The notes under the pieces are model-generated. The model saw only the letters and a list, made by a program, of their open reading frames with translations. It did not search any database and had not been told where the DNA came from. A DNA stretch of 47,721 nt from Zygnema cylindricum. Lineage: Eukaryota > Streptophyta > Zygnematophyceae > Zygnematales > Zygnemataceae. Both the position numbers and the translations under genes were made by a program. Below are positions 36,545 through 47,721 of this stretch, one piece after another; within the stretch, counting starts at the first letter, position 1, and each line of letters starts with the position of its first letter. The stretch covers positions 1-47,721 of the forward strand of contig JBBHKE010003236.1 in the NCBI GenBank assembly GCA_037447655.1, in the 5' to 3' direction.

Positions 36545-38425
36545 TACTGCACTTTACGACGCCTCGCGCCGCGAGCCGCATCGCTAACAGCGAACGCCAA
36601 AAAACTACCGCAACAATCCATCCGTTGAACAAAGGGAATCGCGGGACGTAACATTTTTCTGCCCGTTGATTTCTTTCACTTTTTAATTCGACGTTTTTAC
36701 GTATGAACTCGTTTAAACACCCGAAACGATCGTTAGGTCCCCTCTCTTTCATTTAAGGTTTCTTTCTCTTTATTCGTTCCCTGGCTGCCCTTGTCATTGT
36801 TTTCTCCCTCCCTGGTCGATATATCTCGATATTTCTATTTCAGTCTTCGCGGTCTTTTTCAGGAACAATTTTGTGAGGTAAGTAACTCATACTTGTGTAC
36901 TTTTGTAAGTGTTTAAATGTAAGTGTTTTAGGTTTTGAAAGGAAAAAAATGATGGTTTATCTTTCCATTTTTGAAAGTAAAATCTGCAGGAAAAAGATGT
37001 ACGGCTATCCAGCTGCATTGTTTTTTTTATGAATTGTTGCATTGTGGTAGTAATAGTAGGATTCTACTAGCTAATAGGATTGTACTAGGTCGACTATTAT
37101 TCTTTTTTTTCCTCCCAAAAATGTTGGTCTCTAAAATCCAAACTGATCAATTAATGTTCAATAAACGTTCAATAAAGGTTTAATAAATGTTTAATAACGT
37201 TCAATAAACGTTCTAGTCAGTTGTGAGAGTGTGTTGTTGTTGTGAGAGTGAAATGGAAAACATATGAATTTGCTTCTCTACACAAAGTAAAAACTCATAT
37301 TGAATAGGAGTATTGTGTGTGTTTTGTACTCTAAATATTTTAGGTCGGGACCGATTGGTAAAGTGCGTCACAAACGCTTCAATGAGTAGTATACTTTTGT
37401 TGATAGTAAGGAGATGTAAACTAACTATACTAGTTGTTATGGATGTGAATTCTTTACTATCATAAATACGACTTAAGAGTTGTTAGACACAAATTAATAC
37501 TAGACACTTGGGCAATTAGTTAGATTTTTATTTTGATACTCTGTCCAAATCCAATTTAAGATCATAAAAAATCAATAAAAATGTTGCATTCCACAATAAT
37601 AAATTGACATATATTTCATATCCGGTGTATTATAAACATTGGGAGACTTCTAACTCCAGTCAAGTTTCGATCAAATTTATTAAATTCACGCTTTACTCTT
37701 TGTCTTCTTTTTTATTTTATGTCTATATATCTTCTTTAATGTTTGTCTTATTATTTGTCAAATTTACTATATTTTCAAACTGGTCGTGGCGGTTCTCTTG
37801 AATTTAATTCGTTGTCAATAGACACCTTAGAACTAAAAAATATAGGATATATACTGGAAGGATTATGTTAATAAGCCCAGTAATCTTGATTCGAGCTATT
37901 ATAATATTGTTGCTTATTGGGTTAATTTGTGATGGTAAAGAAATACCTAATTTCACAAACTAGTCTTGATAACACTAATTCAAAGCTGGCAGAAAATGAA
38001 TAGCTTTCAGAGGCGAATATGCTTCAACTCTAACAGCGGTGAACAATTTAGTTTGTTAATGTTTAGGGAATAATTTTTTTTTACTAATGTGACTTTTTAA
38101 TGCATTTTTTTGGTACTTATATGATGTTTTACAACGTTTGTTGGACTTGCTTGTGACTTTGGGGTTTTTTTATTTTATAGTTTTTGAGCTATTATTATTG
38201 ACATCTTTGCATTTTTTTTTTATTGATTTCTAGGTGTTCCTCTCCAACACATTTTACCTTCTCAAGTGTACAATCATTGCGATATCAAAAGTGCCCCTAT
38301 TGCTTCCCAGTCCGAATCGACGTCCTCCTGAATCGGTGAATAGGGGTGGTTGAGCATGTGTAACGCACCAACGATCCCAAAGTACTATTCAAAAAAATGA
38401 GGAAAACATTGATAGCGTATAAACT

Positions 38426-38684
38426 ATGCCAACGAGGAGAAAACAAAAACGAGGGGAGCCAGTTGTTGAAACGAGTGAAGGAAGAGATGGGGATGCTAAT
38501 GGGCAGAGATTCCGTTTTGAAGATGATGTTATATTTGAGATGCGTAATGTTGCGGGGTCGAAACCCAAGCGGGCCACCTTTTATTTGAACACGGAAGAAG
38601 CTAGACAAAAGGTTTTTCACAGCATGAAAAAGACAATTTTACCTACTATATTGACACAAAATATGCTACGAATGAGAATTTGGA
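38426..38684 (+). CDS. unknown reading frame in the left arm, possible exon
   Basis: It starts MPTRRKQKRGEP and runs 86 codons to a possible donor AAG|GTATTT after RMRIWK, phase 0. The protein is basic at the N-terminus and otherwise of mixed composition, less biased than the AT-rich surroundings. The right-arm copy (about 40195-40470, - strand) preserves most of it but has a TGA where this frame has CGA, nine codons in. I recognise no family. Confidence 0.35.
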
Positions 38685-38739
38685 AGGTATTTCTAGTCTA
38701 TAGAACCGTTATATGAATATAATTTTTTTATTTTTACGG

Positions 38740-39130
38740 TTATAATTTTTATTGTATTTAGTGTGCATTATTGAAACTTTTTATTTTTAATATTATTAGT
38801 GTGCATTAATTCAATTCCAATTTTTAATATTATTAGTTTGCACTATTTAAGTTTTAAGTAATACTAGTATATACTATTACAATTTTTTGTTTTTAGTATA
38901 ATTAGTGTGCACTATTATAGTTTTTAGTCTTTACTATAGTTAAAATGCATTATTACAATTTTCAGTTTTTAGTGAAATTAGTGTGGTCGTTTTAGTTTAT
39001 ACTATTATTAGTGTGCAACGTTATAGTTTTTCTATTATTAGTGTGCACTATTATACTTTTTAGCAAAATTAATGTACATTGTCAATTTTTAGTATAATTA
39101 TTGTGTACTGTTTCAATTTTTAGTTTTAAG
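38740..39130. repeat. imperfect minisatellite in the left arm
   Basis: Units of about 40 bp around ATTATTAGTGTGCACTATT and TAGTTTTTAG are repeated about nine times. The inverted counterpart lies at 39780-40150 in the right arm. Confidence 0.75.
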
Positions 39131-39523
39131 TATAAGCAATTGAGCTCTCAGTCTACTTCTCTTCTATAATTTGTACCGTTTTTGCAAATGTCTCATACTA
39201 ATCCCCACATTTTTGATATGACAGCTAAAAAACAAAACGTTGTGATAAATGATGTTCTACGTGAAGTGAAACAGATTTTTTTTTTCTTGTGTAAACAAAT
39301 AACACTACAATGACAAAAAGAGAAAGAAATAAAAATCATGTAGGAAATACAAAATAAAAACGGGAAAAATGAATTTGGAGAGAGAGATCGATAGCGGCGA
39401 TAAAATAAAAATAAAAAACTATGTTTGATATTATAACATTTTATGAAGTGGATGAAAGAAAGTTAAGAATAGTGTTAGAAATTTTATAACTTATGTTTTT
39501 TCTTTCTTTGTTTTTGATAACAG

Positions 39524-39754
39524 AGAAATATACATGGCGGTGATGGAATACGGGATGTATCAGCGCAAAAGTTTTTGGAGTTAATGAAGGCTACTGTTTG
39601 TCGGACTTTATGGCAAGATCTTACCCTTTTACATAAAAAAAAATCAATTACATGTATTTTTCGCAATTCCTTTTTTAACTATCCTACAAAAATGTGTGGA
39701 TCAGTGAGAGACATTTGCAAAACGTTACAAACTATAGACGAAAAGAGAAATTAA
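39524..39754 (+). CDS. possible second exon of the unknown inverted-repeat gene
   Basis: Following a pyrimidine-rich run and CAG at 39521-39523, a frame of 76 codons without an early ATG (RNIHGGDGIRDVSAQKF onward) runs to TAA 39752-39754. It enters in phase 0, which fits the proposed donor at 38684. The first 140 bases lie in the unique spacer and the rest in the right arm. Confidence 0.3.
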   Translation, partial: RNIHGGDGIRDVSAQKFLELMKATVCRTLWQDLTLLHKKKSITCIFRNSFFNYPTKMCGSVRDICKTLQTIDEKRN

Positions 39755-41008
39755 ACGTCAACCGATTATAATAAAAAGTGAAAACTCAAATGCTACACAT
39801 TAATTATACTAAAAATTGAAAATTGTAGTAATGCATGTTAATTTTACTAAAAACTTTAATAGTTCACACTAATAATGCTAAAAAGTAAAATGGTGAACAC
39901 TAATTACAATAAAAACTGATAACTGTAATATCGCACCCTATTTATAGTGAAGACTCAAAATTGTAATCGTGCACATTAATTATACCAAAAGATGGAAAAT
40001 ATAATAGTGTGCACCACTCATATTAAAAACAGAAATAGTGCATACTCATAATACTAAAAAGTCAAACTAGATTAATGCACACTAATAATGTTAAAAACTA
40101 AAAGCTTCACACACCAAATTTAATAAAAACTATAACCATAATAATAAAAGTATTATATTCTCAAAACTATTCTGTAGGCCAAAATTACTTCCAAATTCTC
40201 ATTCGTAGCATGTGTTGTGTCAATGTACCAGGTAAAATTGTTTTTTCATTCTGTGAAAAGCCTCTCGTCTAGCTTCTTTCGTGTTCGGGCGAAAAGAGAT
40301 CGGTTTGGGTTTCGACCCTACAATGTAACGCATCATAGATATAACATCAACTTCAAATTGCAATCTTTGCCCGTCACCATCCCCATCTCCTCTTTCACTC
40401 GTTTCGTGAACATATCCAACTCATTTTCGTTTTCTCCCCGTTGGCATACTTTTTCCGTTGTTAATGGTTTCTCTATTCTTTTCATTAGTACCTAAGTGTC
40501 GTAGGTGCTTAACACGAGCTGAACTAACCGTATTCATTGATTTGAGAGGACGTAGATTCGGAGTTTAATTAGCCTTAGAAGCAACATCCGCATTTTTCTT
40601 ATCAAAATGATTGTATACTTGAGATGGTAGAATTTGAGGAATACCTAGAAAGTTATAAAAAAATATGCAAAGATGTCAATATAACAACTCAAAAACTATA
40701 AAAACCTCAAAGTCTTGCGAAAGTCCTACAAACGTTATAAAGTATCATATAAGTACCAAAAAAGTCATTAAAGAGTCACATCAAAGTAATAACATTTTTT
40801 TTTAGATGTTATTATATTTTATCTATCTATTATAATATTGGGTAACAAAATAGATGATATTCTATTATGTCTCTATTATAATATTAACAGAGAATTTTAT
40901 TCCTTAAACATTAACAAACTAAATTGTTCACCGGTGTTGAGTTAAAGCATTTTTGCCTCTGAAAGTAATTTATTTCTTGTCTGTTTTGGATTAGTGTTAT
41001 CAAGTCTA

Positions 41009-41225
41009 CATCTTGAATCGTAATTATTGTTAATAATTTTTTCGCCATTGGAAACATCTGTTCTTTGTACACATTTGTCCAATTTTTAGTGTAAAACTGC
41101 CATTTCTAAGTTGATGATTTTACCTTTCAATCGCAACCGTTGTATCCACAATCCGACATGTGTGTACCGAGAAAAGATGTTTTGAGAGACGAAAAAGACA
41201 TTAACGCTTATTATGATTCACGGTG
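41009..41225. mobile_element. TA-flanked MITE inserted in the right arm
   Basis: The ends are CATCTTGAATCGTAATTA and, inward from the right, CACCGTGAATCATAATAAGC; TA lies at 41007-41008 and 41226-41227. The interior matches 36327-36544. The left arm at 37955-37975 (ACAAACTAGTCTTGATAAC) is the same site with a single TA and no insert. Confidence 0.93.
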
Positions 41226-42728
41226 TAGTTTGTCACAAAATAGGCGGTCTGTTATTAGGTGTTGGTTTACTATCACAAATTTGTCTAATATTCAACAGCA
41301 CTATAAAAGCCGAATGAGGATTACGAGGCTTATCATCACAATCATTTCAGTATATATCTTCTATTGCATGTTTTTAAGGTGTCTATTGACAAAGAATTGC
41401 ATACAGAAGAACAGCCGCAACCTTTTTGAAAAAATAATAAATTTGACAAATAATAAGACAAACATTAAAGAAAATATATAGACAAAAAATAAAAAAGAAG
41501 ACAAAGAGTAAAGAGTAAGTTTAATAAATTTGATCGAAACTTGATTGGAGTTAAAAAGTCTCCCAATGTTTATACACATCCGATATGAAATATATGCTAA
41601 TGGAATTGTAGTAGTATGTAATATTTTTAATGGTTTTTTGTGATCTACTAATAGATTTGGACAAATAATCAAAATTTGCATAAAACAAATTACACCAGTG
41701 TCTCGTGTTGATTTGTGCAAACGACCTACTTATAATATAATATAAATTTCACATCCATACCAACTAGCCTGTTAGTTTATATCTCGTTACTATCAACAAA
41801 AGTATATAATCCCGCCAAGCGTTTATTACACAATTTACCAATCGGTCCTAGTTTTGCCCAAAATATTTGGAGTACTAAACACAAATAGTACTCCTATTCA
41901 ATGTCAGTTTTTACGTGTGGAGATGAGCAAATTCAGATGTAATATATTTCATTTTCACAGCAACAACACACTTTCAGAGCTCACCAAAACCTTTAATCAG
42001 TTTGGATCCTGAAGACTAACAACATTAGAAGGATAATGGTAGATAATACTCGACCTGTTACAATCCTATTCACTAGAACAATTTTAGTGTTACTACCACA
42101 ATGCCAAAAGTTATTAAAAAAACAATGTAATAGGATGCATATCCTTTTTTGCATATTCCAAAAATACAAAGATAAACCATAATTTTTTCCTTTCAAAACC
42201 TGAAATATTTACATTTAAACACTTACAAGATTATTCAAGTATATTATTCAAGTATTCGCCAGTGACTTTTTAAGATTGTTTTGAAAAACGACTGTGGTGA
42301 GTATAATAAAAATGGCCACCAGGGAGAAAATGGTGATAAGGGCGACCAAAGTGGGAGAAAAAAATGACGGGGGTAGCCAAGAAACGAATAGAGAGAAGAA
42401 AAGATAAGGATGAAACAATCGGTCTGCTTTTTTCAACGAGTTCCCATGTAAAAACTACGAAAATAAAAGTTAAAAAAATTAATGGGAAAAATGTTATGTC
42501 CCAGCGATCGTTTTTTGTGTTTAAAGAGTTCATATTTAAAACCTTCAAAAACAAAAAGTTAAAGAAATCAATGGGCAGAAAAATGTTCCATCTTGCAATT
42601 CCTTTTGTTCAACGGATTGTTACGGTAGTTTGGCGGTGTTTGCAGTTGGTCATACTGGACGCCTCCCCAATGGGTGTCGAGAGCTTCTAGGGTTTCGATA
42701 GGTCGAAATGTTGCAATATTATAAAATT

Positions 42729-43514
42729 GGTAACGTCTACAAAAACGGCGACGGTTGTAGACGTCGAGGTTTTTGTGACATTGCCCTATTGTAGATGTTT
42801 AGGGTTTTGTGACATAGCGAAGTAATGCTACCTTGTGACGTCATCAGTACGTAGATTTTTTGCCATGGCTTCTCGATTTCTTTTTCTTATCTTTTATCAT
42901 TCGATATGTCATCAAACTAAGACCAAAAATATTCGAAAAAAAGAAAAAATATATATCATTCATTTGATATTACTGTTGCTGCATTTCATCTAAAGAAGAA
43001 AGAAAGAGGAGCCGTCAAGTGAGAACGAGGGAGAAAGACGAGGACAACGTAAACTTTTGCGAAGGACCCATGAATGACATTGGAGGTCCAAGACCGCAAC
43101 GATTTTTTTTCCGTACATGCTTGTCATTTTCGTACTTACATGCGCTTGAAGAGCAGGAAAAAAATAGCGTGTACTCTCGCTCGTTCAAAACTTTTTGAAG
43201 ACGTTTCACACGAGCAATACGTTTTTCTATAGAAAATAGAAATACGTTTTTCTATTCGTCAATAAAGTATTATTTTAATTTAAATCAGGTCGCAATTTGA
43301 TTCAAGTACAAGTGTGAAGATGAGTTGGCCTGACATGGAAGTGGGTCGCGATGATAATAACGCCAAATTGCATACCCTCCATGTTCCAAGATGACGCAAA
43401 CTGTCCTTTGGTTCTTGCCCATTTTTCACACGGCGTAAGATATTCTCGTTGCAAGTTCCATTTTATGCGAAAACGACGAGAAAGACCCTTACTTAAACAC
43501 ATGGGCACACACCC
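42729..43514. mobile_element. Harbinger-type element, left-truncated copy
   Basis: 42729-43220 match 4467-4940 (shared: GTAGACGTC, TGTAGATGTTTAGGGTTT, CCATGGCTTCTCGATTTC versus CCATGGTTTCCCGATTTC, CCATGAATGA). The right end read inward is GGGTGTGTGCCCATGTG, followed on the + strand by TTA (43515-43517). The left end is missing where the inverted repeat stops. Confidence 0.75.
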
Positions 43515-43598
43515 TTAGTATTCATCGATTTTATATTTCGCGTAATTTTTGTATAGTTTTCGTTGTGTGAAATAATGTATGAAAACGTAGGGTTGGTG

Positions 43599-44235
43599 CC
43601 CCTTTAAATAAACCCTTAAAAATCCTTAAAAATCGTAAAAACTACAGCAAATATTTGGTAATGTTCATAATTATAAGGAAAATGTACCTTGAAAACCCTA
43701 AAAGTACGAAGAATATAAGGCAGTTGTATTGAAATATACACGAATGTACGATAATGTACCCTAATGACTCTAAAATCCCTTCAAATTACCGTAAAAAGTA
43801 TGTAAATATACAAGCACTTTACGTCGTACAAGTACAAAAAATGTAAGGAAATTGTACTAAAATACAGGGGAATGTACGATAAAGTTCTTAAATTACCTCA
43901 AAATTCCCCTTTAAATAACCATAAGGAGTATGGAAATATAGAGACACTGTCGTCGTAAATGTACGAAAAATGTAAGACAAATGTAAGGCGCTTGTACTGA
44001 AATATACTGGAATGTACCCTAACAACACTAAAACCCCCTTTAAATAACCCTAAAATGTACGAAAATATACAAACACTGCACGAAAATGTATGGCTATTAA
44101 ACTAAAATATACGAGAATATACGGGAATGTACCCTAACAACCCTAAAATACCCCTTAAACAACCATAAAAATCACAGATATATGCGAACATTGTACCTCG
44201 TAAATATACGGAAAATGTACGGGAATAAAATCAGG
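43599..44235. repeat. five-copy tandem repeat of about 130 bp
   Basis: Units start at 43599, 43777, 43906, 44035 and 44151, each with CCCCTTTAAATAACC-like sequence, followed by GTATGxAAATATA, CACT, CGTCGTAAATGTACG, TTGTACTAAAATATAC and GGGAATGTACCCTAAC. Spacings are 178, 129, 129 and 116. Confidence 0.85.
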
Positions 44236-46354
44236 TACGCATTTTATCAACGCTTCATAATTGTTCTATCCGTATTGTACGTAGTATTTTTACGTTCGAT
44301 ACGTGCGGAATATGTGAATTGAACAATTATGCTTGTAAGTGTGGGACTTACGACGAATTTTGCATATTGAAGAGATGTGCCGAAGGTCCCGCACCCCGAG
44401 TTGCGCGTGCTCTAAACACTTCTTTTACTGTAAGGGTCTGGGCCAAATAAGAAACATTCTCTGTACTATAGTACATTCTACGAAATGTGCAAGTTGGTAC
44501 GTCAATTGCTAGTTGTTTCGTACGAAAGAACATTAAAAGTGTTAGATAACGGACATTAAAAGTGTCAAATAATGGCGTCGACACGGGAAAATACGCTCAA
44601 CTTCGATTCACAAAGACTACAAGAAATCGCACGAACTTGTTCTCACATGTTCAAATGTCGACTATGCGAACACGAGGTTATGGGATACAATGCGGGAATG
44701 TGTAGTTAAATTAGTGTTATGTAAGTTAATTAGTGTTAACAGTTTGTTAGTCTTAGGTCTTTGAACCCCCAATATCGTTAATTGTACTATTTTTTACCTA
44801 CACTAATAAATTCTATACACTCATAGCAATATAAGATGTTGTGATGTATATCGAAGGCTCTCAGTTGGTTAGCGATATGTACGATATTGGGACTTATAGT
44901 CATAGATATTTCGTATCACACATCGATTTCTTGTCATATCGAGAGTATTTCTATTTATTATTTTCGCGATATGTGATTTTGTGATGAAAACCATGTTTTT
45001 TTTTGGGACTATCAAATTGCGACCTTTTGTACGGCCATCCCCAATAATGCCTCACGTCGTCAAGAAAATTTTTATATTTTTGTTTTTTGGGAGGTTTCTT
45101 CTCCTCGTAGTAGTTTTCTAACAACGTTTTTTGTAGTTGATTGGTGATGCCACGTAGCAAACCCTGACATATTTGATACTTCGTCGTCCCCGGTGATGTA
45201 CGACAGTCACATCTAAATAACTCATTAGTTACAATATTTTAGTACGTTTTGTAGTACGTCTAGTACGTTATATATTTGTACTATATAACATATTACTTTA
45301 TCATATAGTGCGATCGGTAAAACATATCCGTTTTGTTCGACAACCCATATAAATCACCAGATGTAACCCTCTGATTTCTTTACTTAAAAGGCAAATGTAT
45401 GGAGGCAAATGTCTTCCTGCGTTGACGTTGCTTCCACCCAACAGCCCAAGGTGGAGCTATGGGAAAAAAAAACCAGTAACACTATTTACGATACATGGTC
45501 TACTCCTTTGCAGTTTGCAACCGGTCATTTCTTTGGTGAATTGAAAACGTCAATCTAAACCGATCTATTTACAAATATATTGTTGTTTGACTACTCGACA
45601 AATGAGATTTCTCGTATTGGTCCTCAATGTGTCTTTTCGTTACAAAGGTTTCCCGTCGTCGGTAGTTCTCCTCACCTTTACCATGCCTCTCCAAAGAATA
45701 GTAATTCATGTCGAAAGAATTGGTGGGATATCATTGCGTTAGTGTAGTTAACCCATATTACATATTTAATTATGCCAATTTCGTTTTCTTAAAGTGTCAT
45801 AATCGTTGGGCTTTGTACGACAACCTATCATATGCTTCGGGATTTCAGAGAATTGTTGCTCGTGACATTACGCCGCCTTTCGTTATTAGTGTTTAGGACT
45901 TATTAGTGTAAATGCAAAAATAGAATATGTAATACTATTTCAATGCAAAGGGATGCGACGGATTGTCGTCCACCTCCTAAATAATATTGTTAACACTTGT
46001 TTATAAAGGCCAACCAAGAAAAGTCCCGTCCGAATTAGTGTTATTACCTCTAACAACGATACATAGTGTAGTAATCTCAAATTCTCGATACAGCTCGTAC
46101 AACATAGTCAATTTCTTGGTCGACGATTCTAACATTGGAGCATAAGAACCCCAAATATTTAAAACATTCTACATAACAATGCATGGGTAAATCAACATCG
46201 TGCAATTTGTCATTTTAGTGATAAAATGATATATTTTCTTCAACTAACTGACACACGAAGTTAGAAAGCTTCAAGAGGAAGATTCATCTTGGATGGCAAT
46301 GTTTCCACGCTAGAACAGAAGAGCATCAAACACTCCGTTGCGTCTTTCCTTTGG
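44236..46354. other. intergenic sequence without recognisable genes
   Basis: It contains 44570-44705, the counterpart of the repeat at 3895-4057, and scattered AATTAGTGTTA and CTATTxACGATACA fragments (44715, 45475, 45880, 46035) that look like decayed TA-family MITE ends. No reading frame here looks coding. Confidence 0.5.
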
Positions 46355-46356
46355 TA

Positions 46357-46855
46357 CACCGTGAATCACTATTAGCGTGTTGAACGCTAATTGAGGTACC
46401 CTGTTTTTTCGGCAAATTCTCAAATAGAATTAAACATTCTAAATGTTTCTACACGTTATTTGAGGTAGCCCATTAAATAGGATCCATGACTCTAATATTG
46501 TGCCATTATAAATAGTGTGGAGACATACTATTTTGTGCTATTTTAAGTAAAAGAATACATAAATGTATTCACGCTGTCCCGTAGTTGCGCTAACATGTTA
46601 TTGCGAAATATTTTCCGGCATACGCGGATGTCAAAAAAACGCGACGGCGTACGATTTGAACAGTTTCGTACATGCACATATTTTAGAGTTGAGATAAAAT
46701 GCCCCAAAAATTTTTACAAAGTAGTTTACAAATTAGAGTCAATGATAAATTAGAATATTTCTTTTTGGAAAAAACTGAAATTCCCAATAAGCGTAAATAA
46801 CGCTAATTGTTTCATTACGCAATTTATTTCATTACGCTAATAGCGATTCACTGTG
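46357..46855. mobile_element. TA-flanked MITE, long form
   Basis: The ends CACCGTGAATCACTATTAGC and GCTAATAGCGATTCACTGTG are inverted, with TA at 46355-46356 and 46856-46857. At 499 bp it has an AT-rich interior without coding frames. Confidence 0.9.
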
Positions 46856-47112
46856 TAGTTGTTGCCTTTTTGTTTTACCTGTCCTTTTCCTATAAGTTCG
46901 TTTCTTTTGCCTTGATTATGTTCTTTGCTTGCTTCCCTCCACATGTAGTTTTTCAGTTTTAGCATTGCTGCTGGTTTTTGTTCCCATGGACTCAAATGGT
47001 TTATCATTGCGCTTTTTAATAAAATCGGGTTGCTATCAAACAATTGGGTCCCTGTCAATATGTTGCAAACAAACATTTGCCTTTTTACGCTTCGTTGTGT
47101 GCCACCTTCCCG

Positions 47113-47355
47113 ACACTATAAATTTATATTGGGACATCATGAAATACATTGCGGATTGGTACTGTGGTATTATGGTAAATATACATCACTGTAAACATTG
47201 TAAATTGAAATCAACGAGTACATTTTCAATTCCCGTCGAGGAGCACATTATAAATTGACATCACGAAAAGCATTGTGGACTGACATTGTTGAGTACAATA
47301 GAATTGAAATCTTGGAATGCATTGTGAATTGACATTCAAGAGTACATGATAAAAA
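47113..47355. repeat. 25-27 bp minisatellite
   Basis: About eight imperfect units of the form ACATTGTAAATTGAAATC(A)ACGAGT. The overlapping open frame at 46929-47258 is not convincing as a gene. Confidence 0.75.
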
Positions 47356-47721
47356 ACCAAAAATCTGGTTTAGGGCCCTCTAGCACACGCCGTCAATGTG
47401 AGGATTATGTGGCAAATAATCATAAATGAATAAATCAATTAGAAAATAGAAGCACAAAGCAGCCAAAGAATCGATATTTCATAGCTTGATCTGGAACTGT
47501 TTGCACTCTTTCTCACAGATGTAAGTGCCTATTCTAATATTATGTATTTTGCTAGGGATAATACTTTTTTCTTTTTGAGAAATTTGAAACTTTTTTAAGT
47601 TTAGAAGACCTTGATTCGTATAGGAAAATACTAATAATTTTCGTGGAATACAACCAATAACAGTATCAAAATAGAAACAAAATAGACTACGATCGACATT
47701 AAAATGTTCAATAGACGGTCT
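47356..47721. other. end of window, nothing recognised
   Basis: AT-rich sequence without long frames, terminal repeats or RNA-like structures that I can see. Confidence 0.5.

Larger units (their letters stand above)
36550..42700. repeat. giant inverted repeat (foldback-type structure)
   Basis: The left arm (about 36590-39240) and right arm (about 39660-42645) are inverted copies of each other along almost their whole length. Matched pairs: 36755-36820 with 42315-42405; 36900-37140 with 42000-42230; 37610-37800 with 41380-41620; 37950-38040 with 40930-41000; 38395-38685 with 40165-40470; 39160-39230 with 39665-39745. Identity by eye is roughly 75-85%, with indels and one MITE in the right arm only. 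The spacer is about 420 bp. The ends are vague: the left abuts a MITE pair, the right abuts a Harbinger-type copy. It could be a foldback or Mutator-like element with very long terminal repeats, or an old inverted segmental duplication. Confidence 0.88.

Noticed and set aside
41361-41720. 119-codon hydrophobic frame on the - strand in the right arm
   Set aside because: A similar peptide is read in the left arm (37604-37801), but the DNA is AT-rich and the frame is not conserved at its ends. Shared peptides follow from the arm duplication.
46929-47258. 109-codon frame near the window end
   Set aside because: Its second half is a minisatellite, and composition gives no sign of a gene.

Overview
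This is a stretch of AT-rich, intron-rich nuclear DNA from a eukaryote, most likely a green plant of the streptophyte lineage. The best evidence is a complete 21-exon MSH6 gene on the + strand (12958-30248). Its product has the plant layout: an N-terminal PCNA-binding motif, a Tudor-like domain, then the five MutS domains. A Ty1/copia RNase H fragment and a degenerate kinase resembling the plant U-box/RLCK kinases agree with this. I cannot name the species.

Layout. (1) 1-1414 is the 3' end of a pseudokinase/coiled-coil gene whose last exon carries a frameshift. (2) 1415-1879 is a copia RNase H remnant, followed by a probable LTR to about 2785. (3) 2786-5780 holds an unidentified reading frame and a nest of DNA transposons: a hAT-type element with an 8-bp target duplication, interrupted by a Harbinger-type element with a TTA duplication. 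(4) 7502-9199 is the second, intact copy of the pseudokinase/coiled-coil gene; its 3' exon, intron and flank match positions 1-1414. (5) 9200-12957 is mostly non-coding, with a second, uninterrupted hAT copy. (6) 12958-30248 is MSH6, with introns full of purine/pyrimidine tracts, minisatellites, small MITEs, a perfect 52-bp palindrome and a tRNA-like sequence. (7) 32306-35162 is four Harbinger-type MITEs joined end to end through shared TTA triplets. (8) 35191-36546 holds three TA-flanked MITEs. (9) about 36550-42700 is a roughly 6-kb inverted repeat with arms of 2.6-3 kb and a spacer of about 0.4 kb, carrying a small unknown reading frame. (10) 42729-47721 is repeats and minisatellites with no recognisable gene.

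MSH6 would act with MSH2 as MutSalpha in post-replicative mismatch repair. The 21 exons join in frame to 1515 codons. Twenty introns can be placed; nineteen have GT...AG borders. The exception is intron 19, where the expected boundary reads CAG|TTTCTG with no GT. Several introns (3, 12, 15, 19, 20) carry decayed downstream copies of the preceding exon's 3' end with its splice donor, suggesting that local tandem duplication across exon/intron borders helped lengthen them.

The repeats allow two empty-site comparisons inside this one window. The 11.6-12.1 kb hAT copy is an empty site for the Harbinger insertion at 4285-5230. The left arm of the large inverted repeat is an empty site for the MITE in the right arm at 41009-41225.
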